DNA from: Candidatus Ventricola intestinavium
GTDB taxonomy: Bacteria > Bacillota > Clostridia > Christensenellales > Aristaeellaceae
Direction: 5' to 3'
NCBI GenBank assembly: GCA_018715105.1
Contig: DVMG01000274.1
Coordinates: 1 to 29,330 of the forward strand
DNA: 29,330 nucleotides
The stretch's first letter is position 1; each line of letters opens with the position of its first letter. This document shows positions 22,769-29,330 of this stretch, piece after piece. Made by a program: the position numbers and the translations under genes. The notes beneath the pieces are model-generated. The model was not told the origin of the DNA. It did not search any database and was given only the letters and a program-made list of their open reading frames with translations.

Positions 22769-24583
22769 TTATTCGGCCGCCGGCTCATACCAGCTGTCGG
22801 ACTGGACGTATTCGCTGGCCGTCACGGCTTCGCCCTTGTAGTAGAGCGTGCCGTCTTCGCCGCGGCTGTAGATGGAGAAGAAGTCCCAGATGGCTTCGCT
22901 CTCCTCCGGCATGTAGATGTGCGCGGTGCGCAGCACGCCGGTGAAGCGCACAAGCGGCACGCCGTCGGCGTTTTTAAACGTGATGGTCTGCCACTGGCCG
23001 TCGTGTTCGTTGCTGAGCACGGGCTGGCTTTCATCCGTTCCGTTGTGCTCGTTCCAGGCGCTGAGGGTGGCGACGTTGTCGCTGCCCTCGGTCAGGGCCA
23101 TGCCGGAGCCGTCATATTCGCCCATGAAGGACCAGGTGGGCAGCAGCTGGTCGCCGGAGAATGCCGTCGACGGCGTGTTCATCGCGCCGATCGGGGCGAT
23201 CGCGGCAAAGCGGCCCGTGTTATAGACGCCCAGCTCCCAGGTCATCATGGAGCCGTTGGAGTGGCCGGTTGCATAGATGCGGGTGGTGTCGATGTTGTAT
23301 TCTTCTTCGGCCTTGTCAAGGATCGTGTTGATGAAATCGATGTCCACCATCGGATCGGCGCCCGGGAATGCAGAGGCGAAGCCGCCGGCCACCCAGCAGG
23401 TCGCCGGGATGTTGCCCATTCCCGCGCTTTCACGCACAAGGCCCTGCGGGAAGATCACGATGAAGCCGTTTTCCTCGGCCAGGTCATGCCAGCGGGACTC
23501 CTCCAGCGTGGACTGAGCGCTCGCCGTATAGCCGTGGATGGCCAGCACCAGCGGGGTTTCCTGCTCGGGATCATACGTCGTGGGCACATAGGTGATCCAG
23601 CGGCGGGGTTCGCCGTTGATTTCTTCCTCATTCATGACGATCTGCGGCTGGGTGAAGTCGGTGGTAAAGGCCACACGGCCGCCATCCTGCATGGCCATGA
23701 AGCGGTTGGTCTTGGACAGGAATGCACTCTGGATGGTGGCGGGATCGGTTTCGCCCTCGCTCACCCAGATGCGCACGGCCTCGTTTTCACCCTGATAGAC
23801 CGTCTGGGCATACTCATTGGCCTCGGCTTCCTTCGCATCGGCCGCATGGATATAGAAGCCCAGAGCCGCCTCGTTGCCTTCCGCCGAGTTGATGAACCAG
23901 ACCGGAGTTTCCACATCTCTGGCCTGCACGTCCATCTCCACGACGCCGAGCGTGCTGTCCGCCGGGAAAGGAAGCACGAGCATGTCGCCCGCCGCATCCA
24001 TCGCTTCGGCGCTCACGGCCGTCGCATCCACCGCGCAGATGGCGCTGAATTCCGTAGCGGTCTGCGCGCCGAAGAGCAGGGCAGCTGCGCCGCCTTCGCC
24101 ATAGCCCACCAGGCCCACATGGGTCTTATCCATGGAGAAGGGGGCCACGTTGGTCACGGCCTTGGAGCGCATGGTCATATACAGCTGAGAGAGCACCGCG
24201 GCGTCGTCGCGCCCCTCCTCGCTCATCGTCAGGTTCCAGCTTGCGCCGGAGGCCGGCTCCAGGAAGGCCAGACCAATCAGGTTTTCATCCGCCACAGCGC
24301 GCCAGGCCAGGCCGGTCTCGCTCTGGGCAAAATCCTTTGCGGTCGTGTTGTCCGGTGTGAGGACGATCACGGCAGGGGTCCAGGGCTGCAGGCCCTCCGG
24401 CAGATAGATGGACGCCGTGCCTTCATCCCCGTTTTCCGTGGTGATGGGCACCTCGTCAAACAGGCCGCTCATGACGCCGTCATAGGGATTGGCGGGGTCA
24501 AACGTGTAGTCGGCGTCCGCGAGCGCGCTGCCGGCAAACAGGGCCAGCATGAGCGCCAGGACAAGAAACAGAGATTTCTTCAT
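22769..24583 (-). CDS. Secreted two-domain alpha/beta hydrolase (feruloyl esterase/PHB depolymerase-like)
   Basis: A 604-residue exported protein. The signal peptide is MKKSLFLVLALMLALFAGS with a likely cut after ALA at residue 22. The C-terminal domain (about 310-570) is a CE1/LpqC-type esterase: oxyanion loop HGYTAS (350-355), nucleophile S442 in GHSNG, acid D491 in GEYDG and base H555 in RTAHIY. These enzymes release feruloyl or acetyl groups from plant polysaccharides or cleave polyesters; the substrate here is not visible. The N-terminal domain (about 25-300) also looks like an alpha/beta hydrolase, but its nucleophile elbow reads GYGEGG (160-165), with Gly where Ser is needed. The ATG at 24583 has AAAGGA about 11 bases upstream. 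It is monocistronic. Confidence 0.85.
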   Translation of the reverse strand: MKKSLFLVLALMLALFAGSALADADYTFDPANPYDGVMSGLFDEVPITTENGDEGTASIYLPEGLQPWTPAVIVLTPDNTTAKDFAQSETGLAWRAVADENLIGLAFLEPASGASWNLTMSEEGRDDAAVLSQLYMTMRSKAVTNVAPFSMDKTHVGLVGYGEGGAAALLFGAQTATEFSAICAVDATAVSAEAMDAAGDMLVLPFPADSTLGVVEMDVQARDVETPVWFINSAEGNEAALGFYIHAADAKEAEANEYAQTVYQGENEAVRIWVSEGETDPATIQSAFLSKTNRFMAMQDGGRVAFTTDFTQPQIVMNEEEINGEPRRWITYVPTTYDPEQETPLVLAIHGYTASAQSTLEESRWHDLAEENGFIVIFPQGLVRESAGMGNIPATCWVAGGFASAFPGADPMVDIDFINTILDKAEEEYNIDTTRIYATGHSNGSMMTWELGVYNTGRFAAIAPIGAMNTPSTAFSGDQLLPTWSFMGEYDGSGMALTEGSDNVATLSAWNEHNGTDESQPVLSNEHDGQWQTITFKNADGVPLVRFTGVLRTAHIYMPEESEAIWDFFSIYSRGEDGTLYYKGEAVTASEYVQSDSWYEPAAE

Positions 24584-24648
24584 GTCACATTCGATCCTTT
24601 CTTTTCGCATTTCCGCAGAGTGAACATGCACATCCACAGAGTAACAAT

Positions 24649-24677
24649 ATTATACCAAATTCATGCTCTGACAGCAA
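24649..24677 (-). promoter_or_regulatory. Promoter of the esterase gene
   Basis: On the minus strand TTGCTG (24672-24677), 17 bases, TATAAT (24649-24654). The surrounding 24640-24740 is much richer in A/T than the rest of the window. The leader is about 60 bases. Confidence 0.75.
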
Positions 24678-24764
24678 TGATTATTCAAAATTTAACAAAA
24701 TTGCCATATACATATGAGATATAATGCATATAATCTTAAGGGGCTGTAGGTTTAACCGGCATTT

Positions 24765-24971
24765 TTGAATCGGATTCGGAAACAGAAAGACGCGTCCGCC
24801 TCAAAAGGAAGCCTTACGCGCGTCTCCAAGGAAGGGGCCGGAAACCGGAAGCCCTCCCGGCAGGAATTCCTGAAAAGAGATAAAAGCATTCTGCCGGAAA
24901 AATTTGAAAAACAGGGCTTGACAGATGCAGCAATCCGTGATATGCTTTATTACGCTAAAGCGATAGCATAA
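24765..24971 (+). CDS. Possible small basic protein (doubtful)
   Basis: An open frame of 68 codons starting at TTG, with a lysine/arginine-rich first half and a helix-like end (KQGLTDAAIRDMLYYAKAIA). I do not recognise it. Against it: no clear RBS, a TTG start two codons after an in-frame stop region, and overlap of its last 18 codons with the strong promoter of the next gene. It may be the remnant of a longer gene. Between the esterase promoter and 24918 I see nothing else. Confidence 0.25.
   Translation: MNRIRKQKDASASKGSLTRVSKEGAGNRKPSRQEFLKRDKSILPEKFEKQGLTDAAIRDMLYYAKAIA
24918..24946 (+). promoter_or_regulatory. Promoter of the amino acid ABC importer operon
   Basis: TTGACA (24918-24923), 17 bases, TATGCT (24941-24946). 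The -10 and start site lie inside a nested inverted repeat (24941-24978), the likely operator. The leader to 25029 is about 76 bases. Confidence 0.8.
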
Positions 24972-24978
24972 TAAAGCA
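24941..24978. repeat. Nested inverted repeat over the importer start site (operator candidate)
   Basis: TGCTTTATTA (24943-24952) and its perfect complement TAATAAAGCA (24969-24978) flank 16 bases that contain CGCT-AA-AGCG. A second pair, TATGCT (24941-24946) and AGCATA (24965-24970), interleaves with it. There is no U-tract, so a repressor site or a 5' mRNA hairpin is more likely than a terminator. Confidence 0.75.
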
Positions 24979-25028
24979 AAAACCAACCGACCCGCGCCCA
25001 AGGCGTGACGATGAGAGGAGCGCACACC

Positions 25029-25856
25029 ATGAAAAAGATTTCCGCCATTCTGCTTGCCGCCCTGATGACCCTGCTGTGCTGCAGCGCGCTTTGCGAGGAT
25101 ACCGGTCTTGCCGATGTGCTTGCAAAGGGAGAACTTGTGATGGGCTTTGACGAGGCTTATCCGCCGATGGGCTTTGTGGATGAGAATGGCGAGCACGTGG
25201 GCTTTGACATCGACCTGGCCCGGGAGGTGACAAGCCGCCTGGGCGTGGAGCTGGTGCTTCAGCCGATTTCCTGGGATGCCAAGGTGATGGAGCTCAACAC
25301 CGGGAATATCGACTGCATCTGGTCCGGCATGACGATGACGGATGAGCTCAGGGAGCAGGTGTGCTTCTCCATGCCCTATATGGCCAACGAGCAGATCCTG
25401 CTGGTGCGTGCGGATTCGGGCATCACATCCGTTGACGATCTGGCGGGCAAGGTGCTGGGCACACAGGCCGGCTCCAGCTCCGTCACCGTGCTGGACGCCA
25501 ACCCGCAGGTCAAGGAGATCATCGACGGCGGCGAGCCCAACCTGTATGACGATTTCGTCGTCGCCCTGATGGATCTCAAGCTGGGGAATATCGATGTGCT
25601 GCTGATCGACTCGGTTGTGGGCAATTACTACGTCGCCCAGCAGGAGGATCCCACCGCATTCGCCGTTCTGCCCGAGGTGCTGGAGGCCGAAGAATACGGC
25701 ATCGCTTTCCGCAAAGAGGAACAGAGCCTGGCTGACGCCGTCAACCAGCAGCTTATCGCCATCCAGGAGGACGGCACGCTGGATGAGATCCGCTCGGCAT
25801 GGTTTGCCAACGATGTGACCATTGTTGCCGATTATGCGGATGAATACAGAAAGTAA
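25029..25856 (+). CDS. Polar amino acid ABC transporter, substrate-binding protein
   Basis: A 275-residue SBP_bac_3 (cluster 3) binding protein. After an export signal (MKKISAILLAALMTLLCCS) come GELVMGFDEAYPPMGFVDENG, FDIDLAREVTSRLGVE and the mid-domain WSGMTMTDELREQVCFSMPY, which carries the ligand-binding arginine/threonine environment of the family, then DLAGKVLGTQAGSSS and AWFANDVTI at the end. The specific amino acid is not predictable. The signal end is odd: cysteines at 17, 18 and 22 but no canonical lipobox, so lipid anchoring is uncertain. The ATG has GAGAGGAG 8 bases upstream. The first gene of the importer operon; a hairpin follows before the permease. Confidence 0.93.
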   Translation: MKKISAILLAALMTLLCCSALCEDTGLADVLAKGELVMGFDEAYPPMGFVDENGEHVGFDIDLAREVTSRLGVELVLQPISWDAKVMELNTGNIDCIWSGMTMTDELREQVCFSMPYMANEQILLVRADSGITSVDDLAGKVLGTQAGSSSVTVLDANPQVKEIIDGGEPNLYDDFVVALMDLKLGNIDVLLIDSVVGNYYVAQQEDPTAFAVLPEVLEAEEYGIAFRKEEQSLADAVNQQLIAIQEDGTLDEIRSAWFANDVTIVADYADEYRK

Positions 25857-25866
25857 CCGCCTGTGG

Positions 25867-25904
25867 AAAGGGACGCCGGGGGCAGGCTGCCTCCGGCGCC
25901 CTTT
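25867..25904 (+). terminator. Intercistronic attenuator hairpin between binding protein and permease
   Basis: AAAGGG, a bulged A, CGCCGG and GGCA pair with TGCC, CCGGCG and CCCTTT (ending at 25904). The stem is strong but no U-tract follows. Such hairpins usually let the binding protein be made in excess over the membrane subunits. Confidence 0.6.
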
Positions 25905-25956
25905 CGGCGCGGGACGACTCGGATCAAGCAGCCCATGATCCGGCAAAGGAGCTCCC

Positions 25957-26622
25957 ATGCAGTATTTTAACAACCCTGAAGCGCTGATCCGCCTGGTGCT
26001 TTCCATGCGGGATGGAATGGCCGCCACGCTGGCTATCTTTGGCAGCACGCTTGTGTTTTCCCTGCCGCTGGGCCTGCTGGTGGCCCTGCTGCGCATGAAC
26101 CGGCATCGGGCCGTCTCTGCCCCGGTGTCCCTTTATATCCTGGTGATGCGGGGCACGCCGCTGATGCTGCAGATCTTTGCGATCTATTTTGCCATTCCCA
26201 TGTGGACGGGGATGAACCTTGACCGCATGAGCGCCACAATCCTGGCTTTTTCGCTCAATTATGCCGCTTATTTTGCGGAAATCTTCCGCGGAGGGATCCA
26301 GTCCATCCCCGTGGGCCAGCTGGAAGCCGGTCAGGTGTTGGGCATGACAAGGGCGCAGACTTTTTTTCACATCGTCATGCCGCAGATGATCAAGCGCGTG
26401 CTGCTGCCCGTCAGCAACGAGGTCATCACGCTGGTCAAGGATACCTCCCTGGCCAATATCATCGCGGTGGCGGAGCTTTTCCGGGCCGCCAAAAACGAGG
26501 CCAGCCGCACCGCATCGGTGGAGCCGCTGTTTGTGGCGGGGCTTTTTTACCTGCTGATGAATGGCGCGGTGACGCTGTTTTTCAGCAGCATGAACAGGCG
26601 GCTGGCCTATTATAAGGAATGA
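25957..26622 (+). CDS. Polar amino acid ABC transporter, permease
   Basis: A 221-residue inner-membrane permease of the HisMQ/GlnP family, with about five helices. N-terminal GMAATLAIFGSTLVFSLPLG, RGTPLMLQIFAIYF near 65-78, and the cytoplasmic EAA loop EAGQVLGMTRAQTFFHIVMPQ (about 122-142), which docks the ATPase. A single permease gene is present, so the channel should be a homodimer. It has a moderate RBS (AAAGGAG) before the ATG and lies 18 bases before the ATPase gene. Confidence 0.93.
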   Translation: MQYFNNPEALIRLVLSMRDGMAATLAIFGSTLVFSLPLGLLVALLRMNRHRAVSAPVSLYILVMRGTPLMLQIFAIYFAIPMWTGMNLDRMSATILAFSLNYAAYFAEIFRGGIQSIPVGQLEAGQVLGMTRAQTFFHIVMPQMIKRVLLPVSNEVITLVKDTSLANIIAVAELFRAAKNEASRTASVEPLFVAGLFYLLMNGAVTLFFSSMNRRLAYYKE

Positions 26623-26640
26623 CGAAGGGGGAAGCGCGCC

Positions 26641-27396
26641 ATGCTTCAGGCGATCAATATCCGAAAATGCTTTGGGGAAAATGAGGTGCTCCGGGGCGTG
26701 ACGGTGCGCGTTTCGCGCGGCGAGGTGGTGGCCATTATCGGCCGCAGCGGATCGGGCAAGAGCACGCTGCTGCGCTGCCTCAACCACCTTGAAACGGTGG
26801 ACAGCGGGGAAATTTTCATTGACGGGCAGGCGATGGTGCAGACAGGGCCGGACGGCCGGGTCCAGTATCGAAGGGAAAGGGATTTGCGCGGCATCTGCCT
26901 GAAAATGGGGCTGGTGTTTCAGGATTACAATCTCTTCCCTCATTATACGGTGCTGCGCAATCTGACGGCGCCGCAGCAGTTTGTGCTGCGCCGTTCCCGT
27001 CAGGATGCCGCCCAGAAGGCGATGACGCTGCTTGAAAAGGTGGGCCTTGCAGATAAGGCGGGAGAATATCCATGCAATCTGTCCGGCGGGCAGTGCCAGC
27101 GCGTGGCCATCGCCCGGGCATTGGCGATGGATCCGGAAATTCTCTGTTTTGACGAGCCGACCTCTGCGCTTGATCCCCAGCTGACGCAGGAGGTGCTCTC
27201 CGTCATCCGCCAGCTCGCCAGGGAAAAGCGCACGATGATTGTCGTCACCCATGAGATGAATTTTGCCCGGGATGTGGCCGACCGTGTGATCTATATGGAA
27301 AACGGCCTCGTTTTGGAGGATGGTCCGGCCCGGCAGGTGCTCGGGGAGCAGCGCAGCGCGGCCATCCGGGCCTTTGCGGGAGAGAGCGCATACTGA
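26641..27396 (+). CDS. Polar amino acid ABC transporter, ATPase
   Basis: A 251-residue GlnQ/HisP-type ATPase. Walker A is GRSGSGKST (34-42), the Q-loop is in VFQDYNLFPH (92-101), the signature is LSGGQCQR (147-154), Walker B is ILCFDEPTSALD (167-178) and the switch histidine is H204 in VVTHEM. The signature has Cys at 152 where the family nearly always has Gln. A short insert around 66-85 (VQTGPDGRVQYRRERD) is typical of some clostridial GlnQ proteins. It should power import by the two upstream gene products. A terminator follows directly. Confidence 0.94.
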   Translation: MLQAINIRKCFGENEVLRGVTVRVSRGEVVAIIGRSGSGKSTLLRCLNHLETVDSGEIFIDGQAMVQTGPDGRVQYRRERDLRGICLKMGLVFQDYNLFPHYTVLRNLTAPQQFVLRRSRQDAAQKAMTLLEKVGLADKAGEYPCNLSGGQCQRVAIARALAMDPEILCFDEPTSALDPQLTQEVLSVIRQLAREKRTMIVVTHEMNFARDVADRVIYMENGLVLEDGPARQVLGEQRSAAIRAFAGESAY

Positions 27397-27401
27397 AGGA
27401 G

Positions 27402-27444
27402 AGCCGGTCTTTTTTTCTGAGCGGGAAAGAAGGCCGGCTTTTTT
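27402..27444 (+). terminator. Terminator of the amino acid importer operon
   Basis: AGCCGG (27402-27407) pairs with CCGGCT (27434-27439), extended by TCTTT/AAAGA after a small bulge, and is followed by a run of six T. Confidence 0.75.
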
Positions 27445-27744
27445 GATCGCCCTTTGCCGGATGCCCGGGAGTTTAGTTCGGCAATAAAAGGCGCTTGAGA
27501 CGAAAGGAGAAAAGCTTGCCGACGGCTGGCAAAAGGGTTTCCTCCCTGGAAGAAAAGAGAGCAAAGCTCCGACGTTGCTGGCAAAAGCGCTTTTGAAAGA
27601 GAAGGGCTTTGTGCCGGAAATGGAAGATTTCGAGGGTTTTCATGGGGACGCGAAGCGATTGTGTATCTTTTTTCCAACAGGGAAAGGACTCTCATGCCCG
27701 AAGCCAAAAAGGCGCACACTGTCCCTTAAAGGAGATGAGGGACA
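27445..27744 (+). other. 300-base A/G-rich region with repeats, no supported gene
   Basis: The strand is purine-rich and lower in GC than its surroundings. It holds a direct repeat, CCGACG-(2 or 4 bases)-TGGCAAAAG, at 27519-27535 and 27569-27587, a 14-bp palindrome CAAAAGCGCTTTTG at 27582-27595, and a stretch (27498-27566) resembling 7550-7615. Two plus-strand frames stay open for about 50-60 codons (27570-27744) but neither has a convincing start or recognisable domain. No consensus promoter for the next gene stands out. Confidence 0.55.
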
Positions 27745-28335
27745 TTGAAGAGAATCTTTAGCTCTCCCTATCGGTTTTTGATTGCCGCGGCGGTGCTGGC
27801 GGCCATCCTGTGCCTTTTGCCCGCGCGTGTGGATGCGCCGGGGCAGGAGGAGCCGGTGCGCACGGCGCAGCAGGAAGAGACGATGAGCCCGGGCCTTCCG
27901 GCGGGCGCGGATCTGTCCGAGCGCACGGATCTTGACAGTTACCTGCACAGGACGCTCTATTATGCGCCCTGCAGCCACAGCGTGCAGCGCAGGGAGCAGA
28001 TGCCGACTGCGCTGGCCGGGCTGACCCGGCAGGCGTTTGAAAGCGAGGTCGGCACGGTGATTCCCGGCGCGACCGTCACCTCTTTTTCCGCCAGGGAAGT
28101 GGATATCGCGGTGAAGATGGAAATCCCGTGCCCTCTGCACTGGGTGCTCAAAAGCGGGGAGGACGGCATGCTCGCCATTTTGCAGAATACATCCGGCGAG
28201 GCGCTTGAAGTTGTCCGCAGCACGGATGTTCCCCTCTCCCGGGTGGCTGAGGCAGAACAGGCAACCTTGACGGAGGGACGGATCTTTGACAACGTGCAGG
28301 CGCTGGAGGGATATCTGGAGAGCCTGAGCAGCTGA
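27745..28335 (+). CDS. Membrane-anchored protein with BofC C-terminal-like domain
   Basis: A 196-residue protein. The N-terminus (MKRIFSSPYRFLIAAAVLAA) is a signal anchor spanning about residues 10-27, followed by a low-complexity acidic linker and a C-terminal domain (about 62-195). That domain reads YYAPCSHSVQRR, then PTALAGLTRQAFES, FSAREVDIAV, IPCPLHWVLK, a beta pair around EDGMLAILQNTSGE and a final amphipathic DNVQALEGYLESL. This order, with CxH and CPxH motifs, matches my memory of the BofC C-terminal domain of Firmicutes, which in Bacillus BofC restrains the SpoIVB protease during sporulation. The function here is inferred. Translation starts at TTG, with AAAGGAG 10 bases upstream. 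Confidence 0.6.
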   Translation: MKRIFSSPYRFLIAAAVLAAILCLLPARVDAPGQEEPVRTAQQEETMSPGLPAGADLSERTDLDSYLHRTLYYAPCSHSVQRREQMPTALAGLTRQAFESEVGTVIPGATVTSFSAREVDIAVKMEIPCPLHWVLKSGEDGMLAILQNTSGEALEVVRSTDVPLSRVAEAEQATLTEGRIFDNVQALEGYLESLSS

Positions 28336-28369
28336 AATTACCTCACACTGTAAGATAAAAACCCGAAAA

Positions 28370-28398
28370 TTGACATTTGGGACAGGCCCGCGTATCGT
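28370..28398 (+). promoter_or_regulatory. Upstream promoter P1 of the tetR gene
   Basis: TTGACA (28370-28375), 17 bases, TATCGT (28393-28398). An imperfect operator-like repeat TTAC-N8-GTAA (28338-28353) lies just upstream. Confidence 0.55.
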
Positions 28399-28412
28399 TG
28401 GACGGTTTGCCC

Positions 28413-28441
28413 TTGCCGCAGGAGATGCGGGCTGATACAAT
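28413..28441 (+). promoter_or_regulatory. Downstream promoter P2 of the tetR gene
   Basis: TTGCCG (28413-28418), 17 bases, TACAAT (28436-28441). An inverted repeat CATCAC-N13-GTGATG (28464-28488) lies just after the start site, a possible autoregulatory operator. Confidence 0.6.
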
Positions 28442-28525
28442 AGCCCCATCAAAAGCACCCGATCATCACCGTCATCAGAAGCGTGATGCGGCAAAGCGCC
28501 GTGAGTATACAAGGAGGAATACGCG

Positions 28526-29095
28526 ATGCGAGTTGTCAAAAAACCGGAAGAGCGCAGGGCGGAGATGGTGGCCGCCGCGGCGAAGCTGTTTGCCCAGCAG
28601 GGCTTTGTGCGCACGTCTGTTGCGGAGATTGTATCCGCCGTGGATGTGGCAAAAGGGCTTTTCTATTACTATTTCACCACAAAGGATGATATGGTGAAGG
28701 CCGTCGTGGAAGGATATTGCAGCTATCTGGGCACGGTGGCTCAGCAGATTGCCGACGGCGAGGGCGATGGCTGCGAGAAGTTTGCCAGGCTGATGGAGCA
28801 CGAGGCATGGCAGCAGTGCTTCACGGCGCCGCTGACCGCGGATCTGTGCCTGCCGCAGCACGCGGCCCTGTATACGGACATGTGCGACCGCGTGTACACC
28901 CATATGCGCCCTGCGCTTGAGCAGATGGCCGCGCAGGCGCTTCGCGAAAAGGGCGCCGACGAGCGCGAGGCCGGGCGCCTGGTGGGCGTGGGGCTCTACG
29001 GGCTGCTCATGCTGGCCCGCCGCGGGGAAATGACCATGGAACAAGCCCGCGAGATGGTGGGCAGGCTGATCGGCAGCGAGCTGCGCGCCGCCTGA
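28526..29095 (+). CDS. TetR/AcrR-family transcriptional regulator
   Basis: A 189-residue repressor of normal length. The N-terminal helix-turn-helix domain (about 8-55) reads MVAAAAKLFAQQGFVRTSVAEI, then VDVAKGLFYYYFTTKDDM, the typical TetR recognition helix and its following tyrosines. The C-terminal half is all-helical and poorly conserved, as usual for the ligand pocket. The ligand is unknown. CAAGGAGG lies 9 bases before the ATG. No transporter or enzyme gene follows before the terminator at 29171, so its target is either itself, the gene beyond the right edge, or distant. Confidence 0.93.
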   Translation: MRVVKKPEERRAEMVAAAAKLFAQQGFVRTSVAEIVSAVDVAKGLFYYYFTTKDDMVKAVVEGYCSYLGTVAQQIADGEGDGCEKFARLMEHEAWQQCFTAPLTADLCLPQHAALYTDMCDRVYTHMRPALEQMAAQALREKGADEREAGRLVGVGLYGLLMLARRGEMTMEQAREMVGRLIGSELRAA

Positions 29096-29170
29096 AAGAA
29101 GGAACCGTTTTAGCCAATCAGGGTACAGGCCCTTTTACATAGATGGAACCCTTCCCCCTCTCACTCCGTA

Positions 29171-29211
29171 AGCAAAGCGCGCCGCGCAATTTCTGCGCGG
29201 CGCGTTTTGCT
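29171..29211 (+). terminator. Terminator of the tetR gene
   Basis: AGCAAAGCGCGCCGCGC (29171-29187), loop of seven bases, and its complement (29195-29211) with one G-T wobble. The stem holds the run TTTT near its base rather than after it. Confidence 0.75.
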
Positions 29212-29330
29212 GTATAAAAATGCCCTGATTTTATCATGCACATGTTCTATATTGCCTTGTTTTTTCTTTTAAAACCGTGAATATCCGATGAAAAACGAGA
29301 ACTTTGGAATTATAATTGACAAAATTTTTA
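29212..29330 (+). other. A/T-rich right edge with a truncated promoter
   Basis: GC falls sharply here. TTGACA occurs at 29316-29321; its -10 would lie beyond the window, so a rightward gene probably starts outside. I see no gene in this stretch. Confidence 0.45.

Noticed and set aside
22544..24724. A 726-codon plus-strand open frame
   Set aside because: It is antisense to the esterase, whose signal peptide, catalytic triad, promoter and terminator are all convincing.
27570..27744. A small plus-strand gene in the A/G-rich region
   Set aside because: Two frames are open for about 50-60 codons, but neither has a good start, and the sequence resembles another non-coding stretch near 7550-7615.
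28338..28354. TTACCTCACACTGTAAG as a second BceR-type operator
   Set aside because: The spacing between the half-sites does not fit TNACA-N4-TGTAA, and the following gene is a TetR regulator. It is kept only as a weak TetR operator candidate.

Overview
The window looks like a chromosomal segment from a high-GC, low-copy-repeat Firmicute of class Clostridia (an Oscillospirales- or Christensenellales-like gut anaerobe is my best guess; the exact lineage cannot be fixed from this sequence). The reasons are strong AGGAGG-type ribosome binding sites, several TTG/GTG starts, near-consensus TTGACA-N17-TATAAT promoters, a Soj/Spo0J-type parAB pair, a Bce-type peptide-resistance module and a BofC-like protein. 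There are no insertion sequences, phage genes, CRISPR arrays, tRNAs or rRNAs that I can see. Coding density is high and both strands are used.

Layout. 1-1751 (minus): an operon of HAD phosphatase, N-acetylneuraminate-lyase-like aldolase and a P-loop kinase/ATPase cut by the window edge. 1973-2905 (plus): cysK. 2902-4299 (minus): MATE exporter. 4616-7516 (plus): ROK fructokinase, then an OmpR-type response regulator and its histidine kinase. 7641-11563 (plus): a Bce-type module (intramembrane-sensing kinase, ABC ATPase, large FtsX-type permease) with a good BceR-type operator in front of the ATPase but no BceR gene beside it. 11722-12826 (minus): paired half-size chromate transporters. 12993-15257 (minus) and 15474-16373 (plus): an aconitase-superfamily hydratase divergent from a LysR regulator, with overlapping promoters. 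16465-19195 (minus): TldD/TldE protease pair. 19468-21696 (plus): an unknown 150-residue protein, ParA and ParB. 21847-22617 (minus): flavodoxin-like/2[4Fe-4S] protein. 22769-24583 (minus): a secreted two-domain esterase. 25029-27396 (plus): a complete polar amino acid ABC importer. 27745-28335 (plus): BofC-like membrane-anchored protein. 28526-29095 (plus): TetR regulator.

How the parts fit. Most of this is ordinary housekeeping and transport. The parts that deserve attention are the Bce-type module with an operator but no linked response regulator, an A/G-rich intergenic sequence that seems to occur twice (near 7555 and near 27500), the secreted esterase whose first hydrolase-like domain has lost its nucleophile, the unknown gene that leads the parAB operon, and a nested inverted repeat laid over the promoter of the amino acid importer. 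I did not find a convincing wholly new multi-gene system; the findings are ranked accordingly. All positions are by eye and all family assignments are from motif recognition, without database searches.
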